Shown here piece after piece: positions 29,879 to 39,148 of a stretch of DNA of 42,636 bases (position 1 is the stretch's first letter; each line of letters opens with the position of its first letter). The position numbers and the translations under genes are program-made. Source of the stretch: Sterolibacterium sp. (GTDB lineage Bacteria; Pseudomonadota; Gammaproteobacteria; Burkholderiales; Rhodocyclaceae); contig JAGOVA010000021.1 in assembly GCA_018061005.1 (NCBI GenBank), forward strand, positions 1-42,636, read 5' to 3'. The notes below the pieces were generated by a model. The model was not told the origin of the DNA. It made no database searches and was given only the letters and a program-made list of their open reading frames with translations.

Positions 29879-29992
29879 ACGGCGATCATTGTTGTGACAC
29901 ACGACGAAAAAATCATCCCTACCTTCCGGCGCATCTATCAGATCCGCGATGGCATCACCCACGAGGAGGCGGGCGAGGGACGTTCAGTTTGA
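29879..29992 (+). pseudogene. C-terminal remnant of the ABC ATPase after the amber stop
   Basis: 37 sense codons continue in the same frame after TAG 29876, ending at TGA 29990-29992. The H-loop His lies in VVTHDEKII, and the end reads IRDGITHEEAGEGRSV, the usual ending of this ATPase group. No start codon or ribosome site suggests separate translation. The remnant has no extra decay, so the stop is recent, an error, or read through. Confidence 0.85.
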
Positions 29993-30024
29993 TGGCCTGT
30001 TTTTGACAACAAGGGAGTCGCGTC

Positions 30025-30501
30025 ATGAAATATTCTGTATTTGTTTTCGCTACTTTGAGCACCCTGTGGCTGGCACCGGCAGCTGCAGCAGGAACGGATC
30101 ATGAACATCATCCAGACGGGCAACCCGTCGAACTGCAGCTCAATGCAGGCAAGAAATGGGAAATCGACCCGCCGCTACGCCAGTCGATGGCTGAAATACG
30201 AAAATCATGGGCGGTACATCTTGCAGCAATCCATGCGGACAAATTGTCGTTGAAACAGTACGAAGGCTTGTCAAAACAGGTGCAAGGTTCGGTCGGCCAG
30301 ATCGTCGCACAGTGCAAGCTGCCGCCCGCCGCAGATGAACAGCTGCATGTGATCGTGGCCGAGCTGATCGAGGGTGCTGGGCAGATGTCCGGCAAGACAA
30401 CACGCGCTGCCGCGCGCAGTGGTGCCCTTCATGTGGCCCATGCCTTGAATCGTTATCCGCAGTACTTCAACGACCCGGGTTTCAAGCCGCTGGGTCATTA
30501 A
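30025..30501 (+). CDS. Small periplasmic protein of unknown function in the efflux operon
   Basis: A 158-residue protein with a signal peptide (cleavage near AAAA-GTD), then a His-rich start HEHH and a mostly helical body. The segment LQLNAGKKWEIDPPLRQSMAEIRKSW recalls small periplasmic proteins found beside metal or drug efflux genes, but I cannot name a family with certainty. Two Cys-free helices and a late conserved-looking HALNRYPQYFNDPGF stretch are visible. It sits between the ATPase and the outer-membrane factor, so it probably belongs to that system. A metal-binding role for the HxHH start is only a guess. Confidence 0.7.
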   Translation: MKYSVFVFATLSTLWLAPAAAAGTDHEHHPDGQPVELQLNAGKKWEIDPPLRQSMAEIRKSWAVHLAAIHADKLSLKQYEGLSKQVQGSVGQIVAQCKLPPAADEQLHVIVAELIEGAGQMSGKTTRAAARSGALHVAHALNRYPQYFNDPGFKPLGH

Positions 30502-30520
30502 AGATGAGCAAGTCGATACC

Positions 30521-31975
30521 ATGAAGAATAGAGCCTCGGCTGGAGCCTTGCTGGTGCTGCTGCTGGGCGGTTGCGCTGTTGGGCCGGAGTTCAAACACCC
30601 CGGCGCATTGCGTGACATGGCGACCTCGCTACCGATGAACATGGCTGCGCCATCCGCCCCGCCTTCGGCCACAAGCGATACCGGCGAGGCAGCCGAGTTG
30701 CAGATGGGACAGGCGGCGACGCAAGAGTGGCGAAGCTTGGGCTCGCCCCGGCTGGATGCGCTGATTGAAAAAGCGTTGCAGCACAGCCCGACACTGGCCG
30801 CAGCGAAAGCGATGCTCCGTCAGGCCGATGAACTGCGTTCCGCCCAGGCCGGAGCGACAGACTACCCACAGGTTGACGCGAGTGTCGGCGCGCAACGCCA
30901 GCAGATGAGCCCGGCCGCACAGGGGCAAGCGGGTGAGGCGCGCGAGTTTGGTTTGTATCACGCCAATGTGGGGCTGCATTACCGGCTCGATCTGGCCGGT
31001 GGCAATCGTCGTGCGCTGGAAGCATGGGCAGCGCGCACAGACTACCGCCGCCACGAATTGAACGCAGCCCGGTTGACGCTTGCGGCGAATCTCGCCATGA
31101 CCGCCATCACCCGCGCCCGGCTCGCGGGCCAGTTGGTCTGGACACAGGCCATCATTGACGGAGAGGACGAGCAGATCAAGGTGGTGCAGGCACGCGTGCG
31201 TCTGGGTCAGGCTGCGCCAGATGAGATATTGATTTGGCAAACCCGGGTCGAGCAGCGCCGCGCGGGGGTGCCAGTGCTGATGCAGCAGATCGAACAAAGC
31301 GAGCATCTGTTGGCCACACTCAGCGGCCAGGTGCCAGGCGTGGCGGTGATCCCCGATTTCACGTTGAGCGAGTTCAGGTTGCCTGTGCATCTGCCGGTGG
31401 TGCTGCCGTCAGAACGGGTACGTCGTCGCCCCGATATACAGGCGGCCGAAGCACTGCTGCATGCCGCCAATGCCGACCATGGCGTGGCCGTAGCGAAACG
31501 CTATCCCCAAATCAACCTCAGTGCCAGCCTGGGCTCGCAGGCATTGACGAGTGGCGTGTTGTTCGGCGGAGGCACTTCTGTCTGGAATGTGTTGGGGCAG
31601 CTGACGCAGCCCTTGTTCAATCCCGGCCTGGCGGCGGAAGAACGGGCATCACTGGCGGCGCTGGATGCCGCTTCGGCAAATTACCAGCGTGTCGTGCTGG
31701 AGGCCTTGCGTAGTGTGGCAGATACCCTGCGGGCATTGGAGCATGACGCGCAATCGCTGGCCTCGCTGGCTGTGCTGGATGCCTCGGCGCAATCGCTGGT
31801 GGCCTCTGCAGAACGACAGTATGCGTTCGGAACCATCAGTTACCCGCAGTTGCTGGTTGCCCGGCAGCAGGCGCAGCAGAGCCAGATCGGCCTGATTTCC
31901 GCACAGGCGCAACGACTGACCGATGCCGTTGCCTTGTATCAGGCCATCGGTGGTGAGCAAGATAGCCCGCCGTGA
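30521..31975 (+). CDS. Outer-membrane efflux lipoprotein, NodT family
   Basis: A 484-residue TolC-like channel. It has a lipoprotein signal with LLGGC (Cys18) followed by AVGPEFKHP, the standard start of NodT-family factors, and two related outer-membrane-efflux repeats. The VLPSERVRRRPDIQAAEALLHAANADHGVAVAKRYPQINLSASLG block is diagnostic of the family. It would complete the tripartite pump with the upstream adaptor and permease. It starts 19 bp after the small periplasmic gene. Confidence 0.93.
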   Translation: MKNRASAGALLVLLLGGCAVGPEFKHPGALRDMATSLPMNMAAPSAPPSATSDTGEAAELQMGQAATQEWRSLGSPRLDALIEKALQHSPTLAAAKAMLRQADELRSAQAGATDYPQVDASVGAQRQQMSPAAQGQAGEAREFGLYHANVGLHYRLDLAGGNRRALEAWAARTDYRRHELNAARLTLAANLAMTAITRARLAGQLVWTQAIIDGEDEQIKVVQARVRLGQAAPDEILIWQTRVEQRRAGVPVLMQQIEQSEHLLATLSGQVPGVAVIPDFTLSEFRLPVHLPVVLPSERVRRRPDIQAAEALLHAANADHGVAVAKRYPQINLSASLGSQALTSGVLFGGGTSVWNVLGQLTQPLFNPGLAAEERASLAALDAASANYQRVVLEALRSVADTLRALEHDAQSLASLAVLDASAQSLVASAERQYAFGTISYPQLLVARQQAQQSQIGLISAQAQRLTDAVALYQAIGGEQDSPP

Positions 31976-32081
31976 TTTGAGTTTGTGCGGTGATTGGATA
32001 TGGCAGGGGTAAGAGTCACTTCCGGGTAACCACAGTAGTGCTATTAGAATGATCGTTTCACCATGTGTCTGAAGTGCTGCG

Positions 32082-35000
32082 ATGATGAGCATTCGCATCC
32101 TGCTGTTTGCTGTTATTTTTCTGGCCTTGTTGCCGTGTGCTATTGCGGCCGGAGGAGGGGCGCGTGGCAAGGAGTTTACTGCGCTCGGCGACCGTCTCAA
32201 CGAGGCGCAGCGTGCTGGCGATCTGGCACTGGCGGAAGATCTGGCGCGGCAGCGCCTTGCCGTCGCCCAGGGTGGCCCCGAGCGCATGCTCGGCAATTCC
32301 TATCGTAACCTCGGCAATGTGTTGCGCATGCGCGGCAAGTTCAAGGATGCCGAGCTTATGCTGCGCCAGGCGCTGCCATTGATCGAGCGCGGCAACGGCC
32401 GCGATTCGTTCCAGGCGATCCGCACCCTGTTCAACCTCGGCGTGCTGTTGACGGCGCAGGCGCGCTACGGCGAGGCGCAGACGCTGCTGCGCGATGCGCT
32501 GGATCGCCAGTTACGCAGCGAACCGCAGAATCAGGACGCCATCCAGATCTACAATGCACAGGCCAACGTCGCCCGTCAGCTTGGTCACTACGCGGACGCC
32601 GAAGCCCTGCTGGCGCAGGCCGATGCGACGAGCGGCACGCCGCAGGGTGACAACGATAAAGGCCATCGCGACGACTTCGCATTGCGCCGCCTGCGCGTGC
32701 AGACGCTGCTGAACCACGCCCAATTGCGCTACCAGCAAGGACGTTACGCCGATACGGCGACCGAAGCGCGCCGCGCCATGGACGGTTTCGTCGAGCTCGA
32801 GGGTGCTGGACACATGGACTACGCTAACGCGCAGACGCTGCTGGGTCTGGCTCTGCTGCAACTGGCAGAGCGACGTGAGGAGGCTGAAAGTGTGTTACGC
32901 GCTGCGGTGGCACTTGATGAACGCGTGTTGGGTCGCGGTCACCGCGAGACAGGTCGAGCCGTCTGGGGGTTGGCGCTGGTCTTGCAAAGGAACGGTAAGG
33001 CCGCCGAAGCCGAGCCGCTGCTCAAGCGTGCCATCGACAGTGCAGCGGCGGCGGGTGCCAGCAGGCAGCAGGCGATCGACGAGCGTTCCTACGCGCGCCT
33101 GCTGGTCCAGCGCCAGCGCTACGGCGAAGCCTTGACGCACTATCGCCAGTCGCTCGACCTGATCGACCGCATGTTTGCCCACACGCGCGGCCTCGACGAT
33201 GCCACGCGTGAAGGCTACATCGCCCAGTTCGCGCCCTACTACGGCGAGATGTTGCAACTGTTGCTGCGCCTGCATCGTCAACATCCGGAACTCGGCCATG
33301 ACCGCGAAGCACTGGCCATCGTCTCGCGCACGCAAAGCCGTTTGTTCACCGAGATGCTGCGTAAGTCCGATGCCGACCAGCACTCGAACGACCCGGAATT
33401 TGTCGCGTTGCGTCTGCGCCAGGATGAGCTTAACGCCCAGTTCGCCGAGTTGCAACGCGCGCGCACCATCAGTGGCTATGAGGCAGCCGACGGTGACGAA
33501 GATACTAACCCGGCGGCGCGCTCGCGTAGTGCCGATCCCATCGTCATGGAACGGGTGGCCGTTTATCGCAAGGAGCTGGATCGCGACATCGTAGCCACCA
33601 GTGTCGGCCTGACGCGTGTTGAGGCTGAGCTGTGGCGCCGTAATCCGCGGTACATGGAATTGACCCAGCCGCGCCCGGTCAGCGTCGATACCTTGCAGAA
33701 GACGCTGCTCAAACCGGGCGAGACGCTGCTCAGCTACTACCTGCTGGCCGATCGCGTGCTGATCTTCCTCGTCGAGCGCGAGAAATTCCACCTTTACGAA
33801 GTCGCGCGGCCGCGTCAGGAGATCGCCGCGCTGATCGACGCGGTGCGGCGACCCGAGGAAAGCGTTGGCTCCGCCAGTTCCGCGCCCGACAATCTCGCCA
33901 GCCTCGACCCGCAACGACTGTTCGCGCTTTACCAGGCGTTGTTTGCCCCGCTGGTTGGCGAGCTCAAGCCGGGGCAGCGTCTGCTGGTGATCGGCGATGG
34001 ACCGCTGCACACGCTGCCGCTGGAGATGCTGATCGAGCGTTGGGGGGAGGCAGAGCGTCGCGCTTTCACTGCCGCGCGCACCGTCGGCCAGCCGCGTTTA
34101 GGCGAATATGCGACCTTGCCGTATCTGGCACGCAAGCACCATTTCGCCTATCTGCCGAGCCTGGCGTCGCTGGCCTCGATCCGCCTGTATCGCAAGTCGG
34201 CAGTGCGCTACGAGCGTGAGCTGGTGTCTTTCGCCGATCCGGTGTTCGAAAAAGGCGGTTATGCGCCGACGACCCAGACGGCATTGGCGACGCTATCGCG
34301 CGCCGTAGCACCCGGCCGACGCCTGGACATCCCGCGCTTGCCCGAAACCGCTGACGAGGCGCGTGAGATCGCTGCTATCCTTGATGGTCAGGGGCAGTCT
34401 GATGGGCGCGGTCGTAGCCAGGTTTTTCTGCGCGAACAGGCGCAGGAACACACGGCTAAAACGCTTGATCTGAAGGCCACGCGCTATCTGCATTTCGCTA
34501 CCCATGGCCTGCTTGGTGGCGAGTTTGTCGCGGTGCGCGAAGCACTGGCGACCAACGAGCAGGTGGGCGACGACAAGCAGCGCAACCTGACGGTGAAAGC
34601 CGTATCGACCAGCGTCACCGATGCGCCAATTGAGGCCGCAGCACCCGACATTGACGAGTCGGCGCCGCGCCCCGGCGTCGAGCGCGGTCAGCCTGCGCTG
34701 TTGCTGTCGCTCTCCGGCGACATGCAAGGCGAAGATGGCCTGCTGACCATGAGCGAGGTCATCGAATCGCTCGATCTCAACGCCCGATTGGTGGTTCTCT
34801 CGGCCTGCAACACTGCCGGTGAAGCCCAGGCGGCGAGCAGTGGTGAAGGCTTCGCCGGCCTGACGCGCGCCTTCATGTACGCCGGCGCGCAAGGCATCCT
34901 GGTCAGCCACTGGAGCGTTGAAAGCCGCGCGACGCAGCTGTTGATGAGCGAGCTGTTCCGCAACCTGAGGCAGGATGAGAAGGAGGACAGTCTTGCTGCG

Positions 35001-35108
35001 CTGGAGCGTGCACGCGAGTCTATCCGTGCCAGCAGTGATGCCGCTCAGAACGGCCTGTCACGTGCCCATCCCTACTTTTGGGCACCATTTGTTTATGTGG
35101 GAGATTAG
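32082..35108 (+). CDS. Secreted TPR-CHAT protein (caspase-like domain)
   Basis: A 1008-residue protein with a signal peptide (ILLFAVIFLALLPCAIAAG), TPRs over about residues 30-400 (for example NLGNVLRMRGKFKDAELMLRQAL, and LGLALLQLAERREEAESVLRAAV), a helical middle region, and a C-terminal CHAT domain at about residues 640-1008. The proposed catalytic pair of CHAT peptidases is visible: His808 in YLHFATHGLLGGEF and Cys909 in VVLSACNTAGE, and the domain closes with AYPYFWAPF-like RAHPYFWAPFVYVGD. Most TPR-CHAT proteins whose role is known are cytoplasmic; this one appears exported. It lies between two export operons with gaps of 106 and 119 bp, so co-transcription is uncertain. Confidence 0.9.
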   Translation: MMSIRILLFAVIFLALLPCAIAAGGGARGKEFTALGDRLNEAQRAGDLALAEDLARQRLAVAQGGPERMLGNSYRNLGNVLRMRGKFKDAELMLRQALPLIERGNGRDSFQAIRTLFNLGVLLTAQARYGEAQTLLRDALDRQLRSEPQNQDAIQIYNAQANVARQLGHYADAEALLAQADATSGTPQGDNDKGHRDDFALRRLRVQTLLNHAQLRYQQGRYADTATEARRAMDGFVELEGAGHMDYANAQTLLGLALLQLAERREEAESVLRAAVALDERVLGRGHRETGRAVWGLALVLQRNGKAAEAEPLLKRAIDSAAAAGASRQQAIDERSYARLLVQRQRYGEALTHYRQSLDLIDRMFAHTRGLDDATREGYIAQFAPYYGEMLQLLLRLHRQHPELGHDREALAIVSRTQSRLFTEMLRKSDADQHSNDPEFVALRLRQDELNAQFAELQRARTISGYEAADGDEDTNPAARSRSADPIVMERVAVYRKELDRDIVATSVGLTRVEAELWRRNPRYMELTQPRPVSVDTLQKTLLKPGETLLSYYLLADRVLIFLVEREKFHLYEVARPRQEIAALIDAVRRPEESVGSASSAPDNLASLDPQRLFALYQALFAPLVGELKPGQRLLVIGDGPLHTLPLEMLIERWGEAERRAFTAARTVGQPRLGEYATLPYLARKHHFAYLPSLASLASIRLYRKSAVRYERELVSFADPVFEKGGYAPTTQTALATLSRAVAPGRRLDIPRLPETADEAREIAAILDGQGQSDGRGRSQVFLREQAQEHTAKTLDLKATRYLHFATHGLLGGEFVAVREALATNEQVGDDKQRNLTVKAVSTSVTDAPIEAAAPDIDESAPRPGVERGQPALLLSLSGDMQGEDGLLTMSEVIESLDLNARLVVLSACNTAGEAQAASSGEGFAGLTRAFMYAGAQGILVSHWSVESRATQLLMSELFRNLRQDEKEDSLAALERARESIRASSDAAQNGLSRAHPYFWAPFVYVGD

Positions 35109-35227
35109 CCCATGAACCCAGGGTATTGTCTTGGTCGGTGTGTCGCGGATCTGTGTGAGCTTCAAAGACGTCGAAAAAGCTAAAATTCCGCTTTTGCCTT
35201 TAGTGGCGCGATGAAAGTCTGGATTTC

Positions 35228-36325
35228 ATGAAATTTCATTTTGATAAACGCATACTGGGTGGGACGCTGCTGGTGCTGGTCGTGGCTTTGGCGGTGGTGA
35301 GCTGGCAGCGTCAGCGGGTGACGACGCTGGCGCCCGGCTTTGTGCAGGGCAATGGACGGCTTGAGGCCACGCAGGTGGATGTCGCGACCAAGCTGGCGGG
35401 GCGACTCAAGTCGGTGAGGGTGCATGAGGGCGATGCGGTCGAGGCCGGACAATTGCTGGCGGAAATGGATGTGGCGACGCTCGATGCCGCCTTGCGGGAG
35501 GCGCAGGCGGGCGTGCGTCGTGCGGAAAATGCGCGGACGACGGCCGAGGCAGTGACCGTGCAGCGCCGTCAGGCCGAGCAGACGGCGCAGGCGATTGTGG
35601 CGCAGCGCGAAAGTGAAGTGGCATTTGCTGAAAAGCAGCTGCAGCGTTCGCAGCAGTTGGTGGCCAAGGGCTTCAATGCGCCGCAGAAGCTCGATCTCGA
35701 TCAGGCGCAGAAACAGGGCGCGCTGGCTTTGCTGGGGGCAGCGCGCTCGCAGGTCAGCGAGGCGCAGGCAGGTATCGTTGCGGCGCAATCACAGGTGGTT
35801 GAGGCGCAGGCGGCGGTGGAAGCGGCGCGGGCGACCGTGGCGCGGCTGAACGTCGAGCTGGCCGATCGTTATTTGCTCGCGCCGCGTGCGGGGCGTGTGC
35901 AATACCGCTTGCTCGAACCGGGCGAGGTGGTTGGGTCGGGGGGCAAGGTGCTGACGCTGCTGGATCTTTCGGATGTGTCGATGACTATTTATCTGCCAGA
36001 AACGGCGGCCGGACGCGTGGCGATCGGCAGTGAGGCGCGCCTGGTGCTCGATGCGGCGGCGCAGTATGTGATTCCGGCGCGGGTTTCTTATGTCGCCGCG
36101 CAGGCGCAATTCACGCCCAAGAGTGTGGAAACCGCCAGCGAGCGGCAGAAGCTGGTGTTTCAGGTCAAGCTGCGACTCGATCCGGAATTGTTGAAACGTT
36201 ATGAAAGCCGGGTGAAAACCGGGTTGCCGGGGGTGGCCACCCTGCGTCTCGATGCAGGCCAGCCCTGGCCTGAACGGCTGGCCGTGAAGCTGCCGCCAGA
36301 AGCAGCGCCTGCGGCAGACCATTGA
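35228..36325 (+). CDS. HlyD-family periplasmic adaptor, YhiI/YbhG-like
   Basis: A 365-residue membrane-fusion protein with one N-terminal membrane helix (about residues 10-28), lipoyl half DVATKLAGRLKSVRVHEGDAVEAGQLL, a long Ala/Gln/Glu coiled-coil hairpin (about residues 75-205), and second lipoyl half LLAPRAGRVQYRLLEPGEVV. It precedes and overlaps the RbbA-like gene by TGATG, as yhiI precedes rbbA in E. coli. It should connect that ABC transporter to the outer membrane or periplasm. Confidence 0.88.
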   Translation: MKFHFDKRILGGTLLVLVVALAVVSWQRQRVTTLAPGFVQGNGRLEATQVDVATKLAGRLKSVRVHEGDAVEAGQLLAEMDVATLDAALREAQAGVRRAENARTTAEAVTVQRRQAEQTAQAIVAQRESEVAFAEKQLQRSQQLVAKGFNAPQKLDLDQAQKQGALALLGAARSQVSEAQAGIVAAQSQVVEAQAAVEAARATVARLNVELADRYLLAPRAGRVQYRLLEPGEVVGSGGKVLTLLDLSDVSMTIYLPETAAGRVAIGSEARLVLDAAAQYVIPARVSYVAAQAQFTPKSVETASERQKLVFQVKLRLDPELLKRYESRVKTGLPGVATLRLDAGQPWPERLAVKLPPEAAPAADH

Positions 36326-39135
36326 TGACAGACGTTGCCGTTCGGCTGACGGGTCTGTGCCATGACTATGGCGCGACACGGGCGGTCGATGGCCTCGATC
36401 TGGTCTTGCCGACCGGGCGAACGCTGGGTTTTATCGGCCCCGATGGGGTGGGTAAATCGACCGTGCTGGCGTTGATTGCCGGTGCGACGCGGGTGCAGGG
36501 GGGGCAGCGAACGCAGCGAACGCAACAGGGGCGAGGCCATGTCGAGGTGCTGGGCGGCGATATGGCGTGTCGTCGCCATCGTGCTGTGGTTTGCCCGCAG
36601 ATTGCCTACATGCCGCAAGGCTTGGGGCGCAATCTGTATCCGACCTTGTCCGTGTTCGAGAATGCCGATTTCTTCGGGCGACTGTTTGGTTTGCCGCGTG
36701 CGGAACGCCATGCGCGCATACAGGCTTTGCTCGTGGCCACCGGGCTGGCTGAATTTGCACACCGCCCGGCGGGCAAACTTTCGGGCGGCATGAAGCAGAA
36801 ACTGGGTTTGTGCTGTGCTTTGCTGCATGACCCGGATCTGCTGATTCTCGACGAGCCGACCACCGGGGTCGATCCGCTCTCGCGCCGCCAGTTCTGGTGT
36901 CTGATCGACGATTTGCGCGCCGCGCGGCCGGGCATGACCGTGATCGTCGCCACCGCTTACATGGACGAGGCCGAACGTTTCGATGAACTGGTGGCGATGC
37001 ACGATGGACGTTGCATTGCCCAGGGGACACCGGCAGCATTGAAGGCGCAGGGGGGCAGTGACCATCTGGAGGCGGCATTTCTTGCCTTGTTGCCGGAGAC
37101 GGTGCGCGCAGGTCATGTGCCGCTCGACATGCTGCCCCGCCAGCCGTCGGCGGCAGATGGGGCAGCGGGTGGGGCAGCTGCCATCGCCATCGAAGCGCGT
37201 GGGCTGACCAAACGGTTTGGCGATTTTACGGCGGTGGATGCGGTCAGTTTTCGCATCGGCGCAGGCGAGATTTTCGGTTTTCTTGGCTCGAATGGCTGTG
37301 GCAAGACCACCACCATGAAAATGCTCACCGGCCTGCTGCCCGCCGAGGAAGGCAGTGCAACCCTGTTTGGCCAGCCGCTGGATGCAAATGACATTGACAC
37401 ACGGCGTCGCGTGGGCTACATGTCGCAAAATTTCTCGCTCTACGGCGAACTGACGGTGCGACAGAATCTCGATCTGCATGCGCGCATTTTTCATTTGCCG
37501 GAAGCGCGCATCGCCCCGCGTGTGGCAGAAATGCTGGTGCGCTTTGATCTGGAACGGTTTGCCGATCATGCCCCCGACAGCCTGCCGCTGGGCATCCGCC
37601 AACGCCTGTCGCTGGCGGTGGCGGTCATCCACGCGCCCGATTTGCTGATTCTCGATGAGCCAACTTCCGGTGTCGATCCGATCGCCCGTGACCGCTTCTG
37701 GCAGTTGCTGATCGAACTGGCGCGGCATGATGGCGTCACCATTTTTATTTCCACGCACTTCATGAACGAGGCGCAGCGTTGTGACCGGATTTCACTGATG
37801 CACGCCGGGCGTGTGCTGGCGCAGGGCACGCCGGAAGAAATCCGCATCGCCCGTCATTCGGCCACGCTGGAAGCGGCGTTCATTGCCTGTCTTGAAGAAG
37901 CCACGCCGGTGACGCTGCCGCCCGAACATGCGTCTGTGCCCGCGCCAGCACCGAGCCCACCGCGACCACCGCGACCGACAAAAACGCCGCCGCCGGGCAT
38001 ACTTCCCCGCTTCAGCCCGGGGCGCATGTGGGCGTATGCCACGCGTGAAGCCCGGGAGATACTGCGCGATCCGATCCGCCTGGCGTTTGCGTTATTCGGC
38101 CCGCTGTTGCTGATGGTCGTGTTTGGTTACGGCATTTCCTTTGATGTCGAACGTTTGCCCTATGCTGTGCTCGACCGTGATCAGAGCACGGCCAGCCGGG
38201 GCTATCTTGAACAGTATTCCAGTTCGCGTTATTTCCATGCCCAGCCCGTGCTGGGCAGTCATGAAGAACTCGAACACCGCATGCGCGGCGGGCGGCTCAA
38301 GCTGGCCATCGAAATCCCCGCCGGATTTGGCACCGACCTGGCCGCCGGACGTACGCCGGAAGTGGCTGTCTGGCTCGATGGTGCCATGCCCTCGCGTGCT
38401 GAAACAGCGCTGGGCTATGTCGAAGGCGTGCACCAACACTACCTCGATGACTACTATCGGCTGCATCCGCAGTTGCAGCCGCCCGAACTGCCGGCGCGCA
38501 TCGTCACCCGCTTCCGCTACAACCCGGATCTGCTCAGTGTGCAATCCATCATCCCCAGCGTGCTGATGCTGCTCATGATTTTCATCCCTTCGATGATGAC
38601 CGCATTGGGCGTGGTGCGCGAGCGCGAGCTGGGTTCCATCGTCAATCTTTACGTCACGCCGGTCAGTGGGGCGGAATTTTTGCTGGGCAAACAGTTGCCG
38701 TATGTCGCGCTGGCCTGCGTGAATTTTGTCGGCCTGCTGTTGCTGGCGCAGTGGGTGTTTGGTGTGACCGCCAAAGGCAGCCTGGGGGCGTTGCTGCTGG
38801 GCGGCCTGCTGTATGCCTGCGCCACCACCGGGATTGGTCTGCTGTTTTCTTCATTTGTTCGCACCCAGGTGGCCGCGCTGTTTGCGACTTCCATCCTCAC
38901 CACCACCCCGGCCATCCAGTATTCCGGGATGTTTACGCCGGTTTCCTCGCTTTCTGGCGATGCCCGCAAAATTGGTCTGCTGTTTCCCAGCAGCTATTTC
39001 CAGAACATCAGCATGGGCAGCCTGAGTAAGTCGCTGGGTTGGGCAGAGCTGTTTCCCAGTCTGCTCGTCCTCGCTGTGGCCGTGGTGGTGCTGCTCGTTG
39101 CGGCGCGTTTGATGTTGCAGACGCAGGCGCGCTGA
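36325..39135 (+). CDS. rbbA: RbbA-like fusion: two ABC ATPase domains plus ABC-2 permease
   Basis: A 936-residue protein in the order ATPase 1 (about 1-240), ATPase 2 (about 285-500), Pro-rich linker (PAPAPSPPRPPRPTKTPPP), and ABC-2 permease (about 560-936, six membrane segments). ATPase 1 has Walker A GPDGVGKST (38-46), signature LSGGMKQKL and Walker B LLILDEPTTGVDP, but Tyr at the H-loop (VATAYMDEAERF). ATPase 2 has Walker A GSNGCGKTT and H-loop His (ISTHFMNEA), but a degraded signature LPLGIRQRL. This layout is that of E. coli RbbA (ribosome-associated ATPase/transporter). A QRTQRTQQG insertion with repetitive codons lies in ATPase 1. ATG 36325 overlaps the upstream stop. Confidence 0.9.
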   Translation: MTDVAVRLTGLCHDYGATRAVDGLDLVLPTGRTLGFIGPDGVGKSTVLALIAGATRVQGGQRTQRTQQGRGHVEVLGGDMACRRHRAVVCPQIAYMPQGLGRNLYPTLSVFENADFFGRLFGLPRAERHARIQALLVATGLAEFAHRPAGKLSGGMKQKLGLCCALLHDPDLLILDEPTTGVDPLSRRQFWCLIDDLRAARPGMTVIVATAYMDEAERFDELVAMHDGRCIAQGTPAALKAQGGSDHLEAAFLALLPETVRAGHVPLDMLPRQPSAADGAAGGAAAIAIEARGLTKRFGDFTAVDAVSFRIGAGEIFGFLGSNGCGKTTTMKMLTGLLPAEEGSATLFGQPLDANDIDTRRRVGYMSQNFSLYGELTVRQNLDLHARIFHLPEARIAPRVAEMLVRFDLERFADHAPDSLPLGIRQRLSLAVAVIHAPDLLILDEPTSGVDPIARDRFWQLLIELARHDGVTIFISTHFMNEAQRCDRISLMHAGRVLAQGTPEEIRIARHSATLEAAFIACLEEATPVTLPPEHASVPAPAPSPPRPPRPTKTPPPGILPRFSPGRMWAYATREAREILRDPIRLAFALFGPLLLMVVFGYGISFDVERLPYAVLDRDQSTASRGYLEQYSSSRYFHAQPVLGSHEELEHRMRGGRLKLAIEIPAGFGTDLAAGRTPEVAVWLDGAMPSRAETALGYVEGVHQHYLDDYYRLHPQLQPPELPARIVTRFRYNPDLLSVQSIIPSVLMLLMIFIPSMMTALGVVRERELGSIVNLYVTPVSGAEFLLGKQLPYVALACVNFVGLLLLAQWVFGVTAKGSLGALLLGGLLYACATTGIGLLFSSFVRTQVAALFATSILTTTPAIQYSGMFTPVSSLSGDARKIGLLFPSSYFQNISMGSLSKSLGWAELFPSLLVLAVAVVVLLVAARLMLQTQAR

Positions 39136-39148
39136 AGCGGGAGTGGCC

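Noticed and set aside
32895-34010. A 371-codon minus-strand frame
   Set aside because: It is antisense to the TPR-CHAT gene and has no family features or ribosome site.
36199-37758. A 519-codon open frame on the minus strand
   Set aside because: It lies opposite the two ATPase domains of the RbbA-like gene, which carry all ABC motifs on the plus strand; the antisense product has no recognisable domain.
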